The notes under the pieces were generated by a model. That model searched no databases. It was given only the letters and a program-made list of their open reading frames with translations, and had not been told where the DNA came from. A program made the translations under genes and the position numbers. DNA of 64,000 nucleotides from Liriodendron chinense (Eukaryota > Streptophyta > Magnoliopsida > Magnoliales > Magnoliaceae), in the NCBI GenBank assembly GCA_003013855.2, contig PVNU02004148.1:62001-126000 (forward strand). The letters are read 5' to 3'. Each line of letters opens with the position of its first letter. The stretch's first letter is position 1. Shown piece by piece: positions 1 through 12,400 of the stretch.

Positions 1-65
1 CAGGCAAGTCCTTGTTGTTCTTCCTAAGGATTTTCTTTGGGGGTTAGACTCATTTTGCACAGGAA

Positions 66-1241
66 ATGGCTCTTGAAATATTTCATTTCCTTGTGGAGAA
101 GTTCAATAATCTCCAAGCAGACGGGGATGCGATATTCCCCTTCAAGAGTAAATTCATGAAGATGAATGAGCTGCTCAAGGAGCTGAGCCATAGAATTTCC
201 TTAGAAACAGCCAATTTGGTAAGAGATTCGATATACGACCTCAATGATATGTTGGAGGAGTGCCAGATGCTTTCAAAGATTCGCAAAGAGTGCGAGGAGA
301 AGAATCAGGTAAGTTGGTATACTCCTCCGGAATTGTTTTATCTTCAGCAAGCGAAATGGAAACTGCTAAAGGTTGAGAAAATTATCCACAACGAAGTGGA
401 TAAAATAAGAACTGATTATCTATCAAGCAGAAAGATTCCATGGCAACTGGTTCGCATTCTCAGGCTGGTTTTGATGGATTGAACATTCTTGGATTAAAAA
501 ATGATGTAGAAAAGATCTACATGTCCCTCGAAACAGGAGAGAGTGGTAGTAGAGTAATTGGAATTGTGGGTATTGGAGGGAGCGGGAAGACTACGTTAGC
601 TCAAATGCTATTCAACGACGAACGAGTCAAGAACAGGCTTGTTCTTAGGATTTGGGAATGCATGTCCCAGAAAAACAATCCAAAGGAATTTCTACAAAGG
701 TTCCTTCATGAGTTAGGAGTCGAAGAACAGCTCGTCCCATCCATTTCCAACACTGAATCAAAGAGTCCCGACTTCGTTGAGATGCTATTCACCCTTCGCG
801 CACAGCTCTTAGGTAAGAGATATCTGGTTGTCTTGGACGATGCATGGATCACTGATTATTGGTACCGAAACATAGAATTGGAACCGCTCATCGGAGATGA
901 GTGGAGTCCCCGGCTGGCTTGCGTATGGACTTCCCAAGGCGAACGGTAGTGCAATCATCGTCACCAGCCGGAATGAAGAAGTTGCTAGATGGATAATCGG
1001 CCGTGGTCCCATACACTATCTTCGTGAGCTCGGTAGAGATGACGCCTGGTCAGTGCTGAAACACTACCTTAGGGAGAGTGGATATGACCCGTCGTCTGAT
1101 TCAAGTCTTGAAGAAATGAAGGACAAGATTCTGCAGAAGTGTAATGGCCTTCCATTGGCACTGAAGACAGTGGGGGAGATACTGGCTAGCAAAGATGAGC
1201 TCGATGTGGCTGCTCAGACTGACTCGGTTCAGTTGAGGTAA
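66..1241 (+). pseudogene. Short CC-NBS (NB-ARC) resistance-like gene, two frameshifts
   Basis: The reading frame starts at ATG 66 and is split over 66-482, 440-949 and 897-1241. The first part is an Rx-type N-terminal coiled-coil region with no motif beyond that. The second carries the P-loop GIGGSGKTTLAQ (about 575-605) and kinase-2 YLVVLDDAW (about 820-847). The third carries RNBS-B GSAIIVTSRNEEVA (about 945-985) and GLPL as CNGLPLALKTVG (about 1140-1176). The layout matches plant short NB-ARC proteins of the At5g45490/At4g19060 type, which have no LRR and end soon after GLPL, so the roughly 390 codons are near full length. Frame changes near 430-445 and near 920-930 break it, and the second restores the first frame. 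Family members are presumed nucleotide-binding cytosolic immune proteins. Either this copy is a recent pseudogene or the two shifts are base-call errors. The last ten or so codons run into ACTCG-type repeat. Confidence 0.8.
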
Positions 1242-1380
1242 TTTGGGTGAGTTGAGCTGAGTCACTTTCTGTTTTCGATTAACTAACTTGTCGGGTTGAA
1301 CTGGGTTAGGTCTGAGCGAGTCTGAGTCGACTCAGACGAGTTGTAGAGGACTCATCCGAGTCTTAAAACCTGGGTTGGAG
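1205..1380. repeat. ACTCG/GAGTC-rich degenerate repeat
   Basis: Overlapping GACTCGGTT, GAGTCGACTC and GAGTCTTAAAACC words recur here. The same word set appears at 8260-8440, 32575-33300 and 52370-52540. It probably marks an old transposon fragment, and it overlaps the last codons of the NBS pseudogene. Confidence 0.5.
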
Positions 1381-2644
1381 GGTGAAGGAGTGATTTATTA
1401 GGCATTTTATAGTTTACGATTTGGTTTCAGTAGTTTTTGTATAAGATACATAGAATACATGGGTTTTCAGTTTGTACAGTGGAGTTCATGTCTCTGTGAT
1501 CCAGACCGTTGCTCTGTTGGAAACCACCATGGATGAACAGTGCCCAGAATGCCTCTGATGTTGGAAAATGCTTGCTGCCAGCCTTGGTCCTTTCTTTTTC
1601 AGTTGAATGTGGGCCACTTCCTTGTTTCTCTTCTAATCCATCTATTTGTGGGCCATGAATTGATTAGTTATAGAGTTGTCATTGTTGCCGCCAATTCAAA
1701 AAAATAAGGCCACATGTGTGAGCTAGAGCTTGGATTGGTTTTTTGTGTGTGGGTGAGATGCGCGGTGTGCCGAACTCTTAGTCGACTCAAAGATTTGATT
1801 GAATTGCTAGTGTCCCACGCATTGCGATGGATAGATTGGAGACTGAACATAGGATTCAGCTATCCTTTCAACCACCGATTTGCTCTCTATTAAGGCGATT
1901 TGTGAAAGGGTATGAGTTAGTCTTTTCAAATGATTTTTTTTTTTTTTTGTTTTTTTTTTTTTTTTGTTTTTGCCTTGGGATAATAAACACTAGTTTGCGA
2001 ACTTTAAGACTTTTTCTTTCACCAATCTTTTAAGTTTTGTAGATTTCTCAAATGAATAAAAATGTATAGATAAATAACATAAAGCTAAACAATGCTGATT
2101 TTATTACATTTAAATGTATGACCATTACAATCAATAGGGTAACAACCAACCAAAAACAATAAATGAAAAGGAAAGATAAATACCTGATACATCTATTGGA
2201 ATAGACGATCGAGGCTGGTGGTCAACAAGATATGAACAGATTAGTATGGTCAACCAAATTGAAACTTAATTAATCATGATCTTACAACTTAAGGTTAAGA
2301 ATATTTATTTACTCTACTTCTAAGGTAGTGTAGTGGGAGCCGTTATGCAGTAGCTATCTATGCTAGAACTAGGCTAGGTTAAGCTAAGATAAATATAAAG
2401 TAGATATATATGTTTGGCGTGGGGCCTCAAGCTCTTCTTCGCTTGTTCTTTTTACAAGATTCAGGGACGCAGTGGCCTTGTATAGTTTGTAGAGGATTTG
2501 GACAATCCATTATGGAAATCTCCTTGCCTCTTCCACATTCGCATAACCTGTCGCGTATGACCACATATACAAGAGAGAAACTCTTGCTTCTTTAGATTGA
2601 TCGTTGGCTGAAGTCCTTCGTCATTGGACTCCCTGCATAAGAAG
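1381..2644. other. Gene-free AT-rich stretch with long T tract
   Basis: No coding signal is seen. A nearly pure T tract runs over 1934-1971, broken by single G bases. The flanks are AT-rich without clear terminal repeats. Confidence 0.5.
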
Positions 2645-2652
2645 GTTGTTGG

Positions 2653-3322
2653 TAGAGATGAACACGAGTCGAGTTGGCTTGATTAGCTTGCTCGACTTGG
2701 CTCAAACCAGCTCAATTCGGCTTGATTCGAACCAAGTCGAGCAAGTTTTGCTAGCTCATTCAAAATTTTGAGTCGCACACGAACTAACCCAAGCTCGACT
2801 CGTTCACAGCTGAACTCAGCTTGTTCAGTTCGGCTCGAATTTTATATAATGTTTTAAGTTAAAAGGTGAAAGTAAAAAAGTAAAAACCCTAACCCGTTTA
2901 CTCCCTTTTCCATTCGAGAGAGCCAGCCCCCCGGGAGATCCTCTGGTCGGTCCGACAGCCACCTCTCTCTCTCTCTCTCTCCCCCCCTTTCCCTACCTCC
3001 CTCTCTTGTCCGGAAACCACTGGCCAACCATCCTCTATCTTTTTTTGTGGCAATCCGCAACAAGCAGCCCTCGGCCCTCTTTCTTCGAGTCTAAGCAGCC
3101 CACTGCCGCTACCCAACCATCTGCTCGAGCAGCCCACAGCTTCCAAGCTCAACCCTCAGCTCAAAAAGCTCGAGCTTGGCTTAAAGCTTGGTCAAGCCAG
3201 CTCATTCATGTTAGTCCAGCTCGAAGGCCAAGTTGAGCCAAACACGAACTAGAGTGGTCATTGGTCGAGCCTAGCTCAAACAAGGCAACGCTTGGCTCGA
3301 CTCGACTCGAAATACAACTCTA
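2653..3322. mobile_element. Non-autonomous hAT element with exact 8-bp target duplication
   Basis: The left end TAGAGATGAACACGAGTCGA and the right end (read inward TAGAGTTGTATTTCGAGTCG) form imperfect terminal inverted repeats of the hAT type. GTTGTTGG is repeated exactly at 2645-2652 and 3323-3330, the 8-bp duplication expected of hAT. The interior is mostly GCTCGA/ACTCGA words plus a CT microsatellite near 2963-2980 and a C run. There is no transposase, so it must have been moved in trans. Confidence 0.88.
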
Positions 3323-3330
3323 GTTGTTGG

Positions 3331-3891
3331 GGTCCTTGCATTACTTGGTTTTGGCATCATAGAAAGTGCTTTGGGGATAACTTTAGCATTTAATGCTAGA
3401 TAAAAATTCGTTTTGACAATTGGCATTTATTGCTGAATGAGAAATTTGCTTTAATGAAACTCTAACATTTATTGCTCTTTCATGTGCATGTCTCTAACAA
3501 CTCCTCTTAAAGTTGATCTACACCAAGCTTGACATAGCTGCCACATGGCGTCTTTTAGATAATTTCATCTAGTTGTAGCATGTAAATAATAATAGAAGGC
3601 GTGAGTAAAATTCTTTCCATTACTTAGTGCATGGTGCCAACACATGGCGGCATCTCATTGATCAGGGTAGAGAGCTAAATATGGGGGCAAACACTTATGT
3701 TGAGGAGATTTTCAGGACTTGGTCCATCTATGGCGGGCCCTTTCAAATCAATGGTCTGGGCAAATGGAACATGGTCCCCAGCAGTAAAAACTGAAAACCA
3801 GCATTCACTGTTCTTTTGTTCACTGATCCTGTATTTCCTCTTCATAGAGAGGTTGGAGTAATATTACACTTTATGGTTTGATTTTAGGAGC
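3331..3891. other. Gene-free spacer
   Basis: I see no coding region, terminal repeat or RNA gene in this stretch between the hAT element and the next element. Confidence 0.5.
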
Positions 3892-3900
3892 TTTTCTAAC

Positions 3901-4428
3901 GGGCGCGGCTTGGGTGAGACCCCGGAACCAGTGATGTGGGTGAGACCCTGAACATAGGGCCCGTCTGGATGTATTCTTTGTAGGTCCATGCCATCCATAT
4001 GTTTCTTGGTATTATTTTAGGATGCAGTCCCAAAAATGAAGCAGATGCAAATTTTACGTGGACCACATCCCAAAAAACAGTTCTCATTCAACCATGACCA
4101 TTAAAAACTTCCTAGAGTCCACTGTAATTTTTATTGACCATCCAATCTGTTGATAAGGTCACATAGACAGGGATGAAAGGAAAAAACAAATATCAGGTTA
4201 ATAGAAAACTTTTGTGGCTCACAAAAGGTTTTTAATGGTCATTAACTAGTTTTTCTTATGTTGTAGTCCACCCAAAATTTTCATTTTCTTCATTTTTGGT
4301 ACCATGGTACAAAATAATCTGGAAAAGCAGATTAACGGAATGGATCTACAAGGAATACATCCAGGTGGGCCCTAGGTTCAGAGTCCCACCCACATCGCTG
4401 GTTCCGCGGTCTCACCCAAGTCGCGCCC
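3901..4428. mobile_element. Mutator-like foldback MITE, subterminal type D
   Basis: The left end begins GGGCGCGGCTTGGGTGAGAC and the right end reads the same way inward (GGGCGCGACTTGGGTGAGAC). The inverted similarity continues through a block giving the GGAACCAG..ATGTGGGTG words and then a core with the word pair CCATCC/GGATGG. TTTTCTAAC (3892-3900) and TTTTTTAAC (4429-4437) match at 8 of 9 bases, consistent with the 9-bp duplication of Mutator-like elements. No transposase is present. Confidence 0.85.
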
Positions 4429-4437
4429 TTTTTTAAC

Positions 4438-5599
4438 CTCACACGCGTGTACAAATCAGCTCATGCACACGCCCCCACGTGTCCCAGTGTGGTGTACGGG
4501 TGCAATTTGCAAGCCGTCCATTAGGTGGATTGGACCATGTAGATGTTCTTGCATGAAATTACATCTGGTCCATTAAGAGGTGGGCCACGATTCTCACCTG
4601 TATGTTCTTTTCATAAACTGTGGCCCACCTGTTAAATGGACCGTCCTGATTCTTGAGCAACATCTAAATAGTGGTATCACTCTAATGAATGGATTAGATC
4701 TCATGCCAATGTGACACGCTGGCAGAAGTCTGGCGTGCTAGGAATCATTTGTAGAACAATACAAATGCTAGGAAGAACGCGTAGAATGGATGGAGCAATA
4801 GACGGTTCAATTTGCAGACAGAGGAAGATGAGAAACATTTTAGGTGGGGCCCACTTCTCAACGAACGAGATTGCTTATATGGTGGGAACCATCATGATGG
4901 GTTATGCCCCCAAAAGCCTTTTCCCATCGGAAAATCTTAATCCTGAGCTACAAGTGGAGCTTGGTGATCGAAGATATAGACCATTGATCTGGATGGGCCC
5001 ACAGAAAATACTGTATTATAGTAAATAGTCTGTACAGGATGGACTGCGCGGGTTTGATTATCCATGCAACTGATCTATGATTCTGAAGGGCCCTGATTAA
5101 TAGAACAACTCTCTGTTTAGCTATTTCCAGTTTCTAGAGTAAGATGAATAGGAGGCTGTTCATGGGCCATGAATGCTATTTTGTGATCTACGGTTTTGAT
5201 AGGCTCACTAGAAGCATCGAGGGAGTACGTCCTCTTATCACACTCGACGTGTACCTTTGAATAAATATTTGATTTGGCTGTTGAGAATTTAAGGGCGATT
5301 GTAGACCGTTGGATAGAGAAAAAAATAAATAAGCGGAGGAGAGTGCTTTAGACGATACCGAGCTGTGCCCCATCAATATGGTTGACCACCCGATCAATGG
5401 TTCGAATTTAGTTGTACAGTTTCAAAAGCTAATAGAAATGAATGGGTTGCTGAGGTTTGGAAGTGGTAAAAATGGGGAGCCCAGCAGAACTGATAGGTCC
5501 CACTGTGGATGGGTCTACAAGATTTGGAGGATCCTGGCCCTTCAATTTTTTTTTTTTTTTTCCCTTTCTTTCGTTCTTTTTTTGGCTGAATTGAGTTGC
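4438..5599. other. Gene-free region with short inverted GTGGGCC/GGCCCAC words
   Basis: Scattered GGTGGGCCAC and GTGGCCCACC words about 4500-4640 suggest an eroded foldback element, but I cannot fix its ends. A T tract lies at about 5546-5562. The longest open frames look like chance. Confidence 0.4.
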
Positions 5600-6070
5600 T
5601 GCTAGCAGCAGCAATGGGTCGAGTTGGCCAGTTGACCCTGGCCCAAAATACACTCAAAGTCAGGTCTGGGCCAAGCTTAGTGGGTGAAAAATCAGACTCA
5701 CGTACCCCATTTAAACAAGTGAGTTGGGCTGGCGTTAAACCCACCCAACATGTTGCCCATAAGCTTTATCAGTTGTGACCCGACCCGACCCACATGACCC
5801 AACCTGACCAATCCCAAACAATGTATCCATGTTTATATGTATCCACTAATTGGACATGGCAGACTGTGGTCAGGCAAGGTCGGTCGGGTCATTTGACTCT
5901 TGACCCAATTACAGTTAATCGAGCTGGCCCGGGTCTGACTTGGGCTTGTTGAATTTTGAGCCTAGGAGGGCCATAGATTAATGGGCCCCAATTCATGATA
6001 GGTCTGGGCTAGAATTCTTGGCCCTTTTAATAAACTACTGGGCTCAGATGGACACCCATTCCCACCCCTA
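5600..6070. repeat. hAT-like element fragment (GACCCGACCC-rich)
   Basis: The sequence is rich in GGGTCGAGTTGG, GACCCGACCC and TGGGCTTG words and ends with CCCACCCCTA, the complement of a typical hAT terminus (TAGGGGTGGG). No matching left terminus or target duplication was found, so the left boundary is approximate. Confidence 0.5.
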
Positions 6071-7080
6071 TCACTACGACAAATATATACATTTTTATCG
6101 AGATTTTCCCTAACCGAGAAATTCCCGAGAACGAGATTTGTCTATTTTCTCCTCGGTACTGCTATCTTTTCTGGACAGTCTGTCTAGTCGGAAGCCATTG
6201 ACTAGAAGATCTTAGGGATATCCTCGATCCACCGTCGGTCATTGGCCCCACCCCGGATGGATGATGTCCCAAAATTCCCTTAAATTGGAAGATCCTGACC
6301 ATTCCTTCCTTTTGCATATTTTCCATCAACGTGGACCGTTGCTGAACATTTTTCCTAACCTTTCAAATGTGGACCCGTGATCTATGGGTTTAAGTTCAGG
6401 CATCCTCAATCCAGGATGGGTCCCACCAGATCAACGGTCTGGATCAACAAAACTAGAGGGCCCACAAGAGAACTGTACATTTGACTAGGCAATCACGTGA
6501 CTCCATGAGTCCAATGATTCCTTGATATTATAATTAGAGTTAATCAGATTTTAGTTTCCCCATTGGAGTTCAAATTGTAGGCTACAGCAACCACTCCACC
6601 GTACACGTGGCAGCTCGATTCATTAATCAGACCAACGATCTGGTTACCCCAACTCTCTAAGTCAAACGAATCAAAAGTATACACGGATCAGATAATTACA
6701 GGCGTCTGATCGTCAGCCCCAATGTAGAAAACAGAAATGGATAACGGTCCATATTTCTTAAACAAAAGTGAAGATTTTTAGTAGATACAATTGTCTGATA
6801 AATGTGAATTTTTAAAATATGGGCCATCCATGATGTTAAAACGAGATGGACGGTCCTGATTGACACATAACCCTTCCACGGATACTATAGAGTAATGACT
6901 GTACTGGTTCATCTCTCTATGTAAGAAACTAAAGATTATTTAATGAAAAAGATAGCAAAAAGAGTAGTGACAGACATTCAAGCGGCATTCTCTCCCATTG
7001 ACATGTGATCCTGCATTTTCAATCCTTATAGCGAAAATCAAGAGCCCCGGTTCCGTTTGTACAATAAGCTTATGATATCA
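6071..7080. other. Gene-free stretch
   Basis: No coding frame, RNA gene or defined repeat boundary is visible. Several ACGGTCC/GGATGG words suggest eroded MITE sequence. Confidence 0.4.
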
Positions 7081-7526
7081 CGCAATGTGTGGGCCCATCA
7101 TAATGTTTGGATGAAATCCAATCCGTCCATCATGTGAAACCCATTGTGTTCCTCTTGGAGGACTCAAAAGCAGGCCGATCCAAACCCAAAGTGAGCAACA
7201 CCATCTAAAATCATGACTGGAACCTCTAAAGTCACATGGTCTGATCCATATGACTGTCGGAACGGCCAGATTTTTGGCATACGTATTCATCTTTGCGAGT
7301 AACATCTTCTGAACGGATTAGATGACATGTAAAACTAAAGGTGGGCCCCACACACTGTCTAAAAGGTTTTAATGGTTGGCCTCCCCATCCTAAATGTTCC
7401 ATGTGCTGTGACCCACCTTTGCTATTAATGGGGCTGGTTTTTAGGATGGCAATGAACATGAAAGGGCTCACCTGATGAACGGACTGGATTTGACCCTGCA
7501 CCACGGAGGGCCCCACACACACGTTG
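7081..7526. mobile_element. Foldback MITE (CGCAATGTGTGGGCCC ends)
   Basis: The left arm begins CGCAATGTGTGGGCCCATCA and the right arm read inward gives CAACGTGTGTGTGGGGCCCT. Both are followed by words around TCCAATCCGTCCATCA and its counterpart. The two halves are imperfect inverted complements over much of the 446 bp. No target duplication was recognised. Confidence 0.6.
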
Positions 7527-7799
7527 TAGGATGACTTTAGGATGGGAAAATCTCAGAAAGCAGCCTCTGAAATCGGACCTGATTTTCCGGTCATACAACC
7601 AACATCCTTTTTCTGGGAAATTTCTCCCCTATTTGATTAACTGAGATCGAGATATTTCGGAAAACGTTACAGACGATGCTCGTTTGGAGTCCCGACGAAG
7701 CGGAAAAGGCTTCCAAGAACCGGATTCCCCTCGTTCCAAGGGATAGAGGCATAGAGCGAATACTGTAATTGATTTACGCATGGTAACCACACAATCAAA

Positions 7800-7918
7800 T
7801 CAAACCGTCAAAATTTTTCAAATCTTGGTTTATGATCCATCCAGATTGGGTATCACCATCTGGACGGTTGGCTTACTTTGACCGAGTATCATCATACGCT
7901 TCAACAGAGTATCAAAGA
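7800..7918. repeat. Type B MITE, right-end fragment
   Basis: The end AGAGTATCAAAG with ATCATCATACGC just inside matches the right terminus of the CTTTGATACTCTGGC family seen complete at 16163 and 26517. No left end is present. Confidence 0.5.
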
Positions 7919-8259
7919 CTACATACAATATAAAAGAAAAACCATAATATTATACTCACAAGTTCATGCATGTTATCTTGTAACATCACTGAAAAATCAA
8001 GAGACAAGATCGGCCATATGCTGTGGAGACAGATCCGTGTCCAAAAATCACGAACCATTCACGTGACAAACCTGTACGTGATCTGACCCATTCGCCAGGC
8101 CCCAAAACGTACTGCTACATTTTCCGTCTTTTAGTGAGGATTTACAGAGGATGGTTAGGATGGTCTTAGAATGTGGGCCACCTTAATTTCCATGAGGAAC
8201 TACGTGGGGCCCGGAAAACCTATGGTTACAATTGCGTACCAGAAAACCCAAGGGACTTT

Positions 8260-8440
8260 TGATGTCTGGTCGAGCCAAGCCGACTCAAGGATGACTCAGT
8301 TTATAGAGCTCAAGTCACACTTACAATCGAGTTTCCTGGTGAGTAGGCTCACTCATGTCGAGTCCAAGTTACTCAGACGACTTTTGAGTGGGGACTGCAA
8401 AATATTACTCGCGTCGGAATAAAATCCTACTCGCAGCACA
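8260..8440. repeat. ACTCG/GAGTC-rich degenerate repeat
   Basis: It has words such as GTCGAGCCAAGCCGACTC, GATGACTCAG and CATGTCGAGTCC, the same composition as 1205-1380 and 32575-33300. Boundaries are not resolved. Confidence 0.45.
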
Positions 8441-8470
8441 AGCGTCATGCAGGCACGACCCAGGGCACAT

Positions 8471-8784
8471 GAGCCCGGGGGCCACCGTCATGTGGGTGAC
8501 ATTCAGTCCGTCCATTGAACGAGCCATTGAAACATTTTTGGGGTCCACCAAAAGTTTTAGATCAGGATGAAACCCGCCTCGTGACCGGGTTGGATGTCAT
8601 ATAAGCATCAACGCAGCTTCCATGAAGGTTCTAATGGTGGGAGTCTCCATCCCCACTGTTCCCTGTGCTATGGCCCACTTGTTGCTTAGATCGCCCTAGC
8701 TTTTGTGCTCACATCTGACATCAGCTGGGGCAAGTGATAGACGGAGTAGACGTGACATGCACATCACGGTGGGCCCACAGAGCT
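8471..8784. mobile_element. Foldback MITE fragment
   Basis: The left words GGGGGCCACCGTCATGTG and GTCCGTCCATTGAACG pair with right words that read inward as GGGCCCACCGTGATGTGC and CTCCGTCTATCACTTG. This gives an imperfect inverted repeat without a clear terminus. Confidence 0.5.
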
Positions 8785-8841
8785 TTTTTCATTGCTGGGA
8801 GTTGAAGGAAATTCCGCACCTTCTTTCCCAGCAAGAGAGTT

Positions 8842-9158
8842 GTTTGATGCTCGGAAAGAGTATGAGGCTTGATACGCATGCACTCAAAAGATGTGCACGT
8901 GACATGCGGTAATCTTAAATTAAACAAGCAACCTTGTGGATTCCACTTTCACAAAGTCACGTTCCAAAAATCAGATTGGTTGAACAATATTCACCTCTGA
9001 TTCATGGATATTTACATGTTGTAACTGGACCCTTGGATCTAACCTGGGACCCATAATATCGACGATCTAGATTGAATTGCCTGTTTGCCACAATGGTAAT
9101 TTCGAAGTAAAATGTAGTGCCTGCGTATCATCCATCACACTCCACAAGAGTATCAAAG
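8842..9158. mobile_element. Type B MITE (TTTGATACTC ends)
   Basis: The left end TTTGATGCTCGGAAAGAG is followed by GATACGCATGCACTC. The right end has GTGCCTGCGTATCATCCATC then CAAGAGTATCAAAG. These are inverted copies of one another, and the interior is AT-rich without coding sequence. Confidence 0.65.
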
Positions 9159-9443
9159 ATTGCATCCTTCACAACGCTTTTAAATGACAGAAATACCCTA
9201 ATCTAAAGTACCAATCTCTACAGACAACTTCGTCACGTCAAGGGCAGCTCTATCCATCATTTTCGAGCCCAAAAAATCAAAAAAAGATTTACCCCAGCGA
9301 GGATATCAAGCTATAAAAAGCTAGAAAACTGTAGCGCAGTAAAAAAGAAGAAGGAATTTTTATATATATAAAAAAAAAAGCCGTACTTTACACAGAGCAA
9401 AAGAAGACGAAAAAGGACAGGGCCTTGGTCAGTCTTGTGGCAC

Positions 9444-12400
9444 TCATGTGAGTGAATAGCAGAAGAGAAGGACGAGGAAGGCGAAGGGCAGGAATGGAAG
9501 AGGTGGCGATATTTTGGGTGGGGCGGGAGAGGAACCGTCGAGCTTTTGAAATTCGAGGGAATCGACGGCTAAGGGCATGTTCTCCTGATCGGGGCTACAT
9601 TTGGACTGGTGCGGTGGGTGCGCACTGTACATGATGGCGCGCAGGACAGCTGACACCGTTGGAATATACGCCGTCTTGTTGCGAGCGAGGAGCCATGTCA
9701 GCCCCATCAGCTGGCAGTCCCTGCTAAACATCTTGCTCGCTCGATCGTTCCCTGCTCGGCTCTCGTTTTGTCCCCCTTTCAGCTGTTGCATAGAAATTGA
9801 AAATCAAATACTAAATACTAATAGAAGCGGATTCATTTGATACTCTGGCTCAGTAATTTGAATTAACATGCAATTTCTAAAGTAATTTCTGAGTGACTGT
9901 GTATCATCCATCATACTGCCCGAGCATTGCAGGTTTTTTTTTTTTTTTTTTCTCCTGATAACATAGCATTTTGGAGCATTTGGCTAACTATACGTTGCAG
10001 CATGTGCCCAGCGATGCATGGAGTATCCAGGTCATCCTAACGGTGGGCCATGTAGCTCTAATCTCTGGAAAATACAGGCCAATCCACCCATCAGGTTAGC
10101 TAGAAATCAAATGGACGGCTAAACCCAAACAGGTAATCTAAGTCTTGATCCAGCTTTTTGTGGGGGTCAATTGTATACGATGGGCCCCACACACCCATTG
10201 TAGTGCCAGCATATAAACGGTTTAGTCATCAGAAAGTGGGGCCCACCATATAAATCGTCAGGATCGATAAAAGGGGCGCCCAACGTGCACCATCAGCTGG
10301 GGCAAAGCTTGGAATGAAAGAGAGACGATGCTTAAATTAGCCGCCCGGTTGTGCGCCAGCCGACATGACGAGTGGGTTGGCTCGACTTTTGGGCATGGAA
10401 CTACGGATGCAGGCCATAAGGTACATCCAGTAGACGGCTTGGCATGGCCCATTAGATCAACGGCATATGTAAACGAAGCTGGGACACCGGTACACCCCAC
10501 GGAGCTACACTCCCATGTCAGTTTTGGACCACTTAAAATACGGTGGTGACACTTCAAATGTACACATGGGAAGGCATTAAAATAATCCAGACCGTCCAAA
10601 CCATGGATGGAGACACAGAAAATAAAACTAACCGTCTGATTTTTCTAATCAAATTTGGACCACTCCCTATTTTATTTCTAACCATCCACAAATGAAACCA
10701 AAATTTGGATTGTCTAGATAAATGTGCATCCGCTCCACACGTGAGGAGCATGAGTCACCACTATTTTTAAACGGCGAAAAATTAAGAGAGATGATCAAAC
10801 TACAACCGATGCAATTGTCATGCAACCTGCTCTGTTCGGCAAATATGCCATCTCTGTAGGTCATCGATGCAATTTTGGATCATCTGACACACAAAAAAAT
10901 GTAGTCGGTCCGTCCATCATGTGGGCCACATTAATGAAATCAATCGCTAACCAACGGTCTTACGCAACATAGGCAGGTATGACCCACCTGACTACTGGAC
11001 CAACAGGATTTTTGTGCCAGTTGATCTTTCACGGTGGGGCCTACCGTTTTCATCATATGGATTCCTACAGAGGTGCAGTTTTGGCGGGAATTACCAGGTT
11101 GGAGGACAAGCTAGCGTGCTTCCGGTTGTACCTGATCAGTTCTCCAGAACGAACACGTAGTAGTCTCGATCACACCCAACGTGGCGGGACCTACATTTCG
11201 AATCAACGGACACATATGCCACGTGTCACGTCATCAAGCGACTACCATGAAAAAAAATTCGTGATGAACGCCTACCGTGTAGCCCACTTTTAAATCCATC
11301 ACTTTCTCCGTGGTGACCTTTTTCCAAGCTTTTTTTTTTTTTTTAACCTTTCTTTCCGGAAGAGCTTTTTTGGAGTCTGCCGCAGCCGGTTTCACAGAGC
11401 AGTAAGCAGCTCTGAAACGGCGCACGCTAGCAGGGAGTTGAGAAAAGGAAATGAGATTTTACAGAAATAGACATTTGATCGAAATCTCTTTGCTTTTTTC
11501 ACAAATAGCGAAGACGATTATCAGAACGTCTTACTGTCTTTCCACAAAACGGCAAAAATCCCTGTGATATTTTTTTTTCTCCTTCCTTCCAATATATATT
11601 TACAAAAATGTCCATAAAAATACACTCCGAAAATACCCCATCCTTTGGAAAGAAGCTTTTATCAAATCACAAAAACGAGGGACTTCCTAGTAATTTGACT
11701 GTCTTTAATGGGTAAATGAGTCTTTTTTTACTCTTTTGCAAAAGCCGTCGATAAACAAGCAGAAGTCTTCAGAAAAAGGAAGAAGAAACTGAGAAATCGC
11801 TAGAGTCTACTCGCGCGACTGCACTTTAAAGGAACCGACAATTCACGTGTGCCAAAGAGTACACATGGGTGAGATCCAAGCCGTTCATGCGGTCATATAA
11901 TGAACTAAATGAGACGTTGAACATGGATCCAAACCGTTGTCATTTTTTAACCATCATCTCTTTCGCAGACGTCGCCCAATAAAAAAAAAAACCGGTCTGA
12001 TTTTTGGCTGATGGATTGACATCTGTGTGGTGGGGCCCACCTGATGAACGGCTTCAAGCCCGAAAACGAGGCGCCCTGTGCACACGTGAGTCTTTTAGAC
12101 TATGGTGGGCTCAAACCATCATTATTTCATACTTCCGTCTAAGAACGCCCTTCTACCCGGGCCCGTGGCGGTAAAAAAAAATCCACCTTCAATTGGAATG
12201 CAAATTGTACTCGCGTGTGATGGACGACATACGTGCCCACGTGGCTACGTGCATGATCCAGTCCGTTCATCAAATGGACAACGTCCACGAGGTTAAAACG
12301 ACTTCTTCCATGTTCAACACATGGATGGAAGGATTTTTGGCACGTATGCTGGGAAACCTTCATGTCAGTCTCACACGAGCGAGTACCTCAGCATTCCTCC

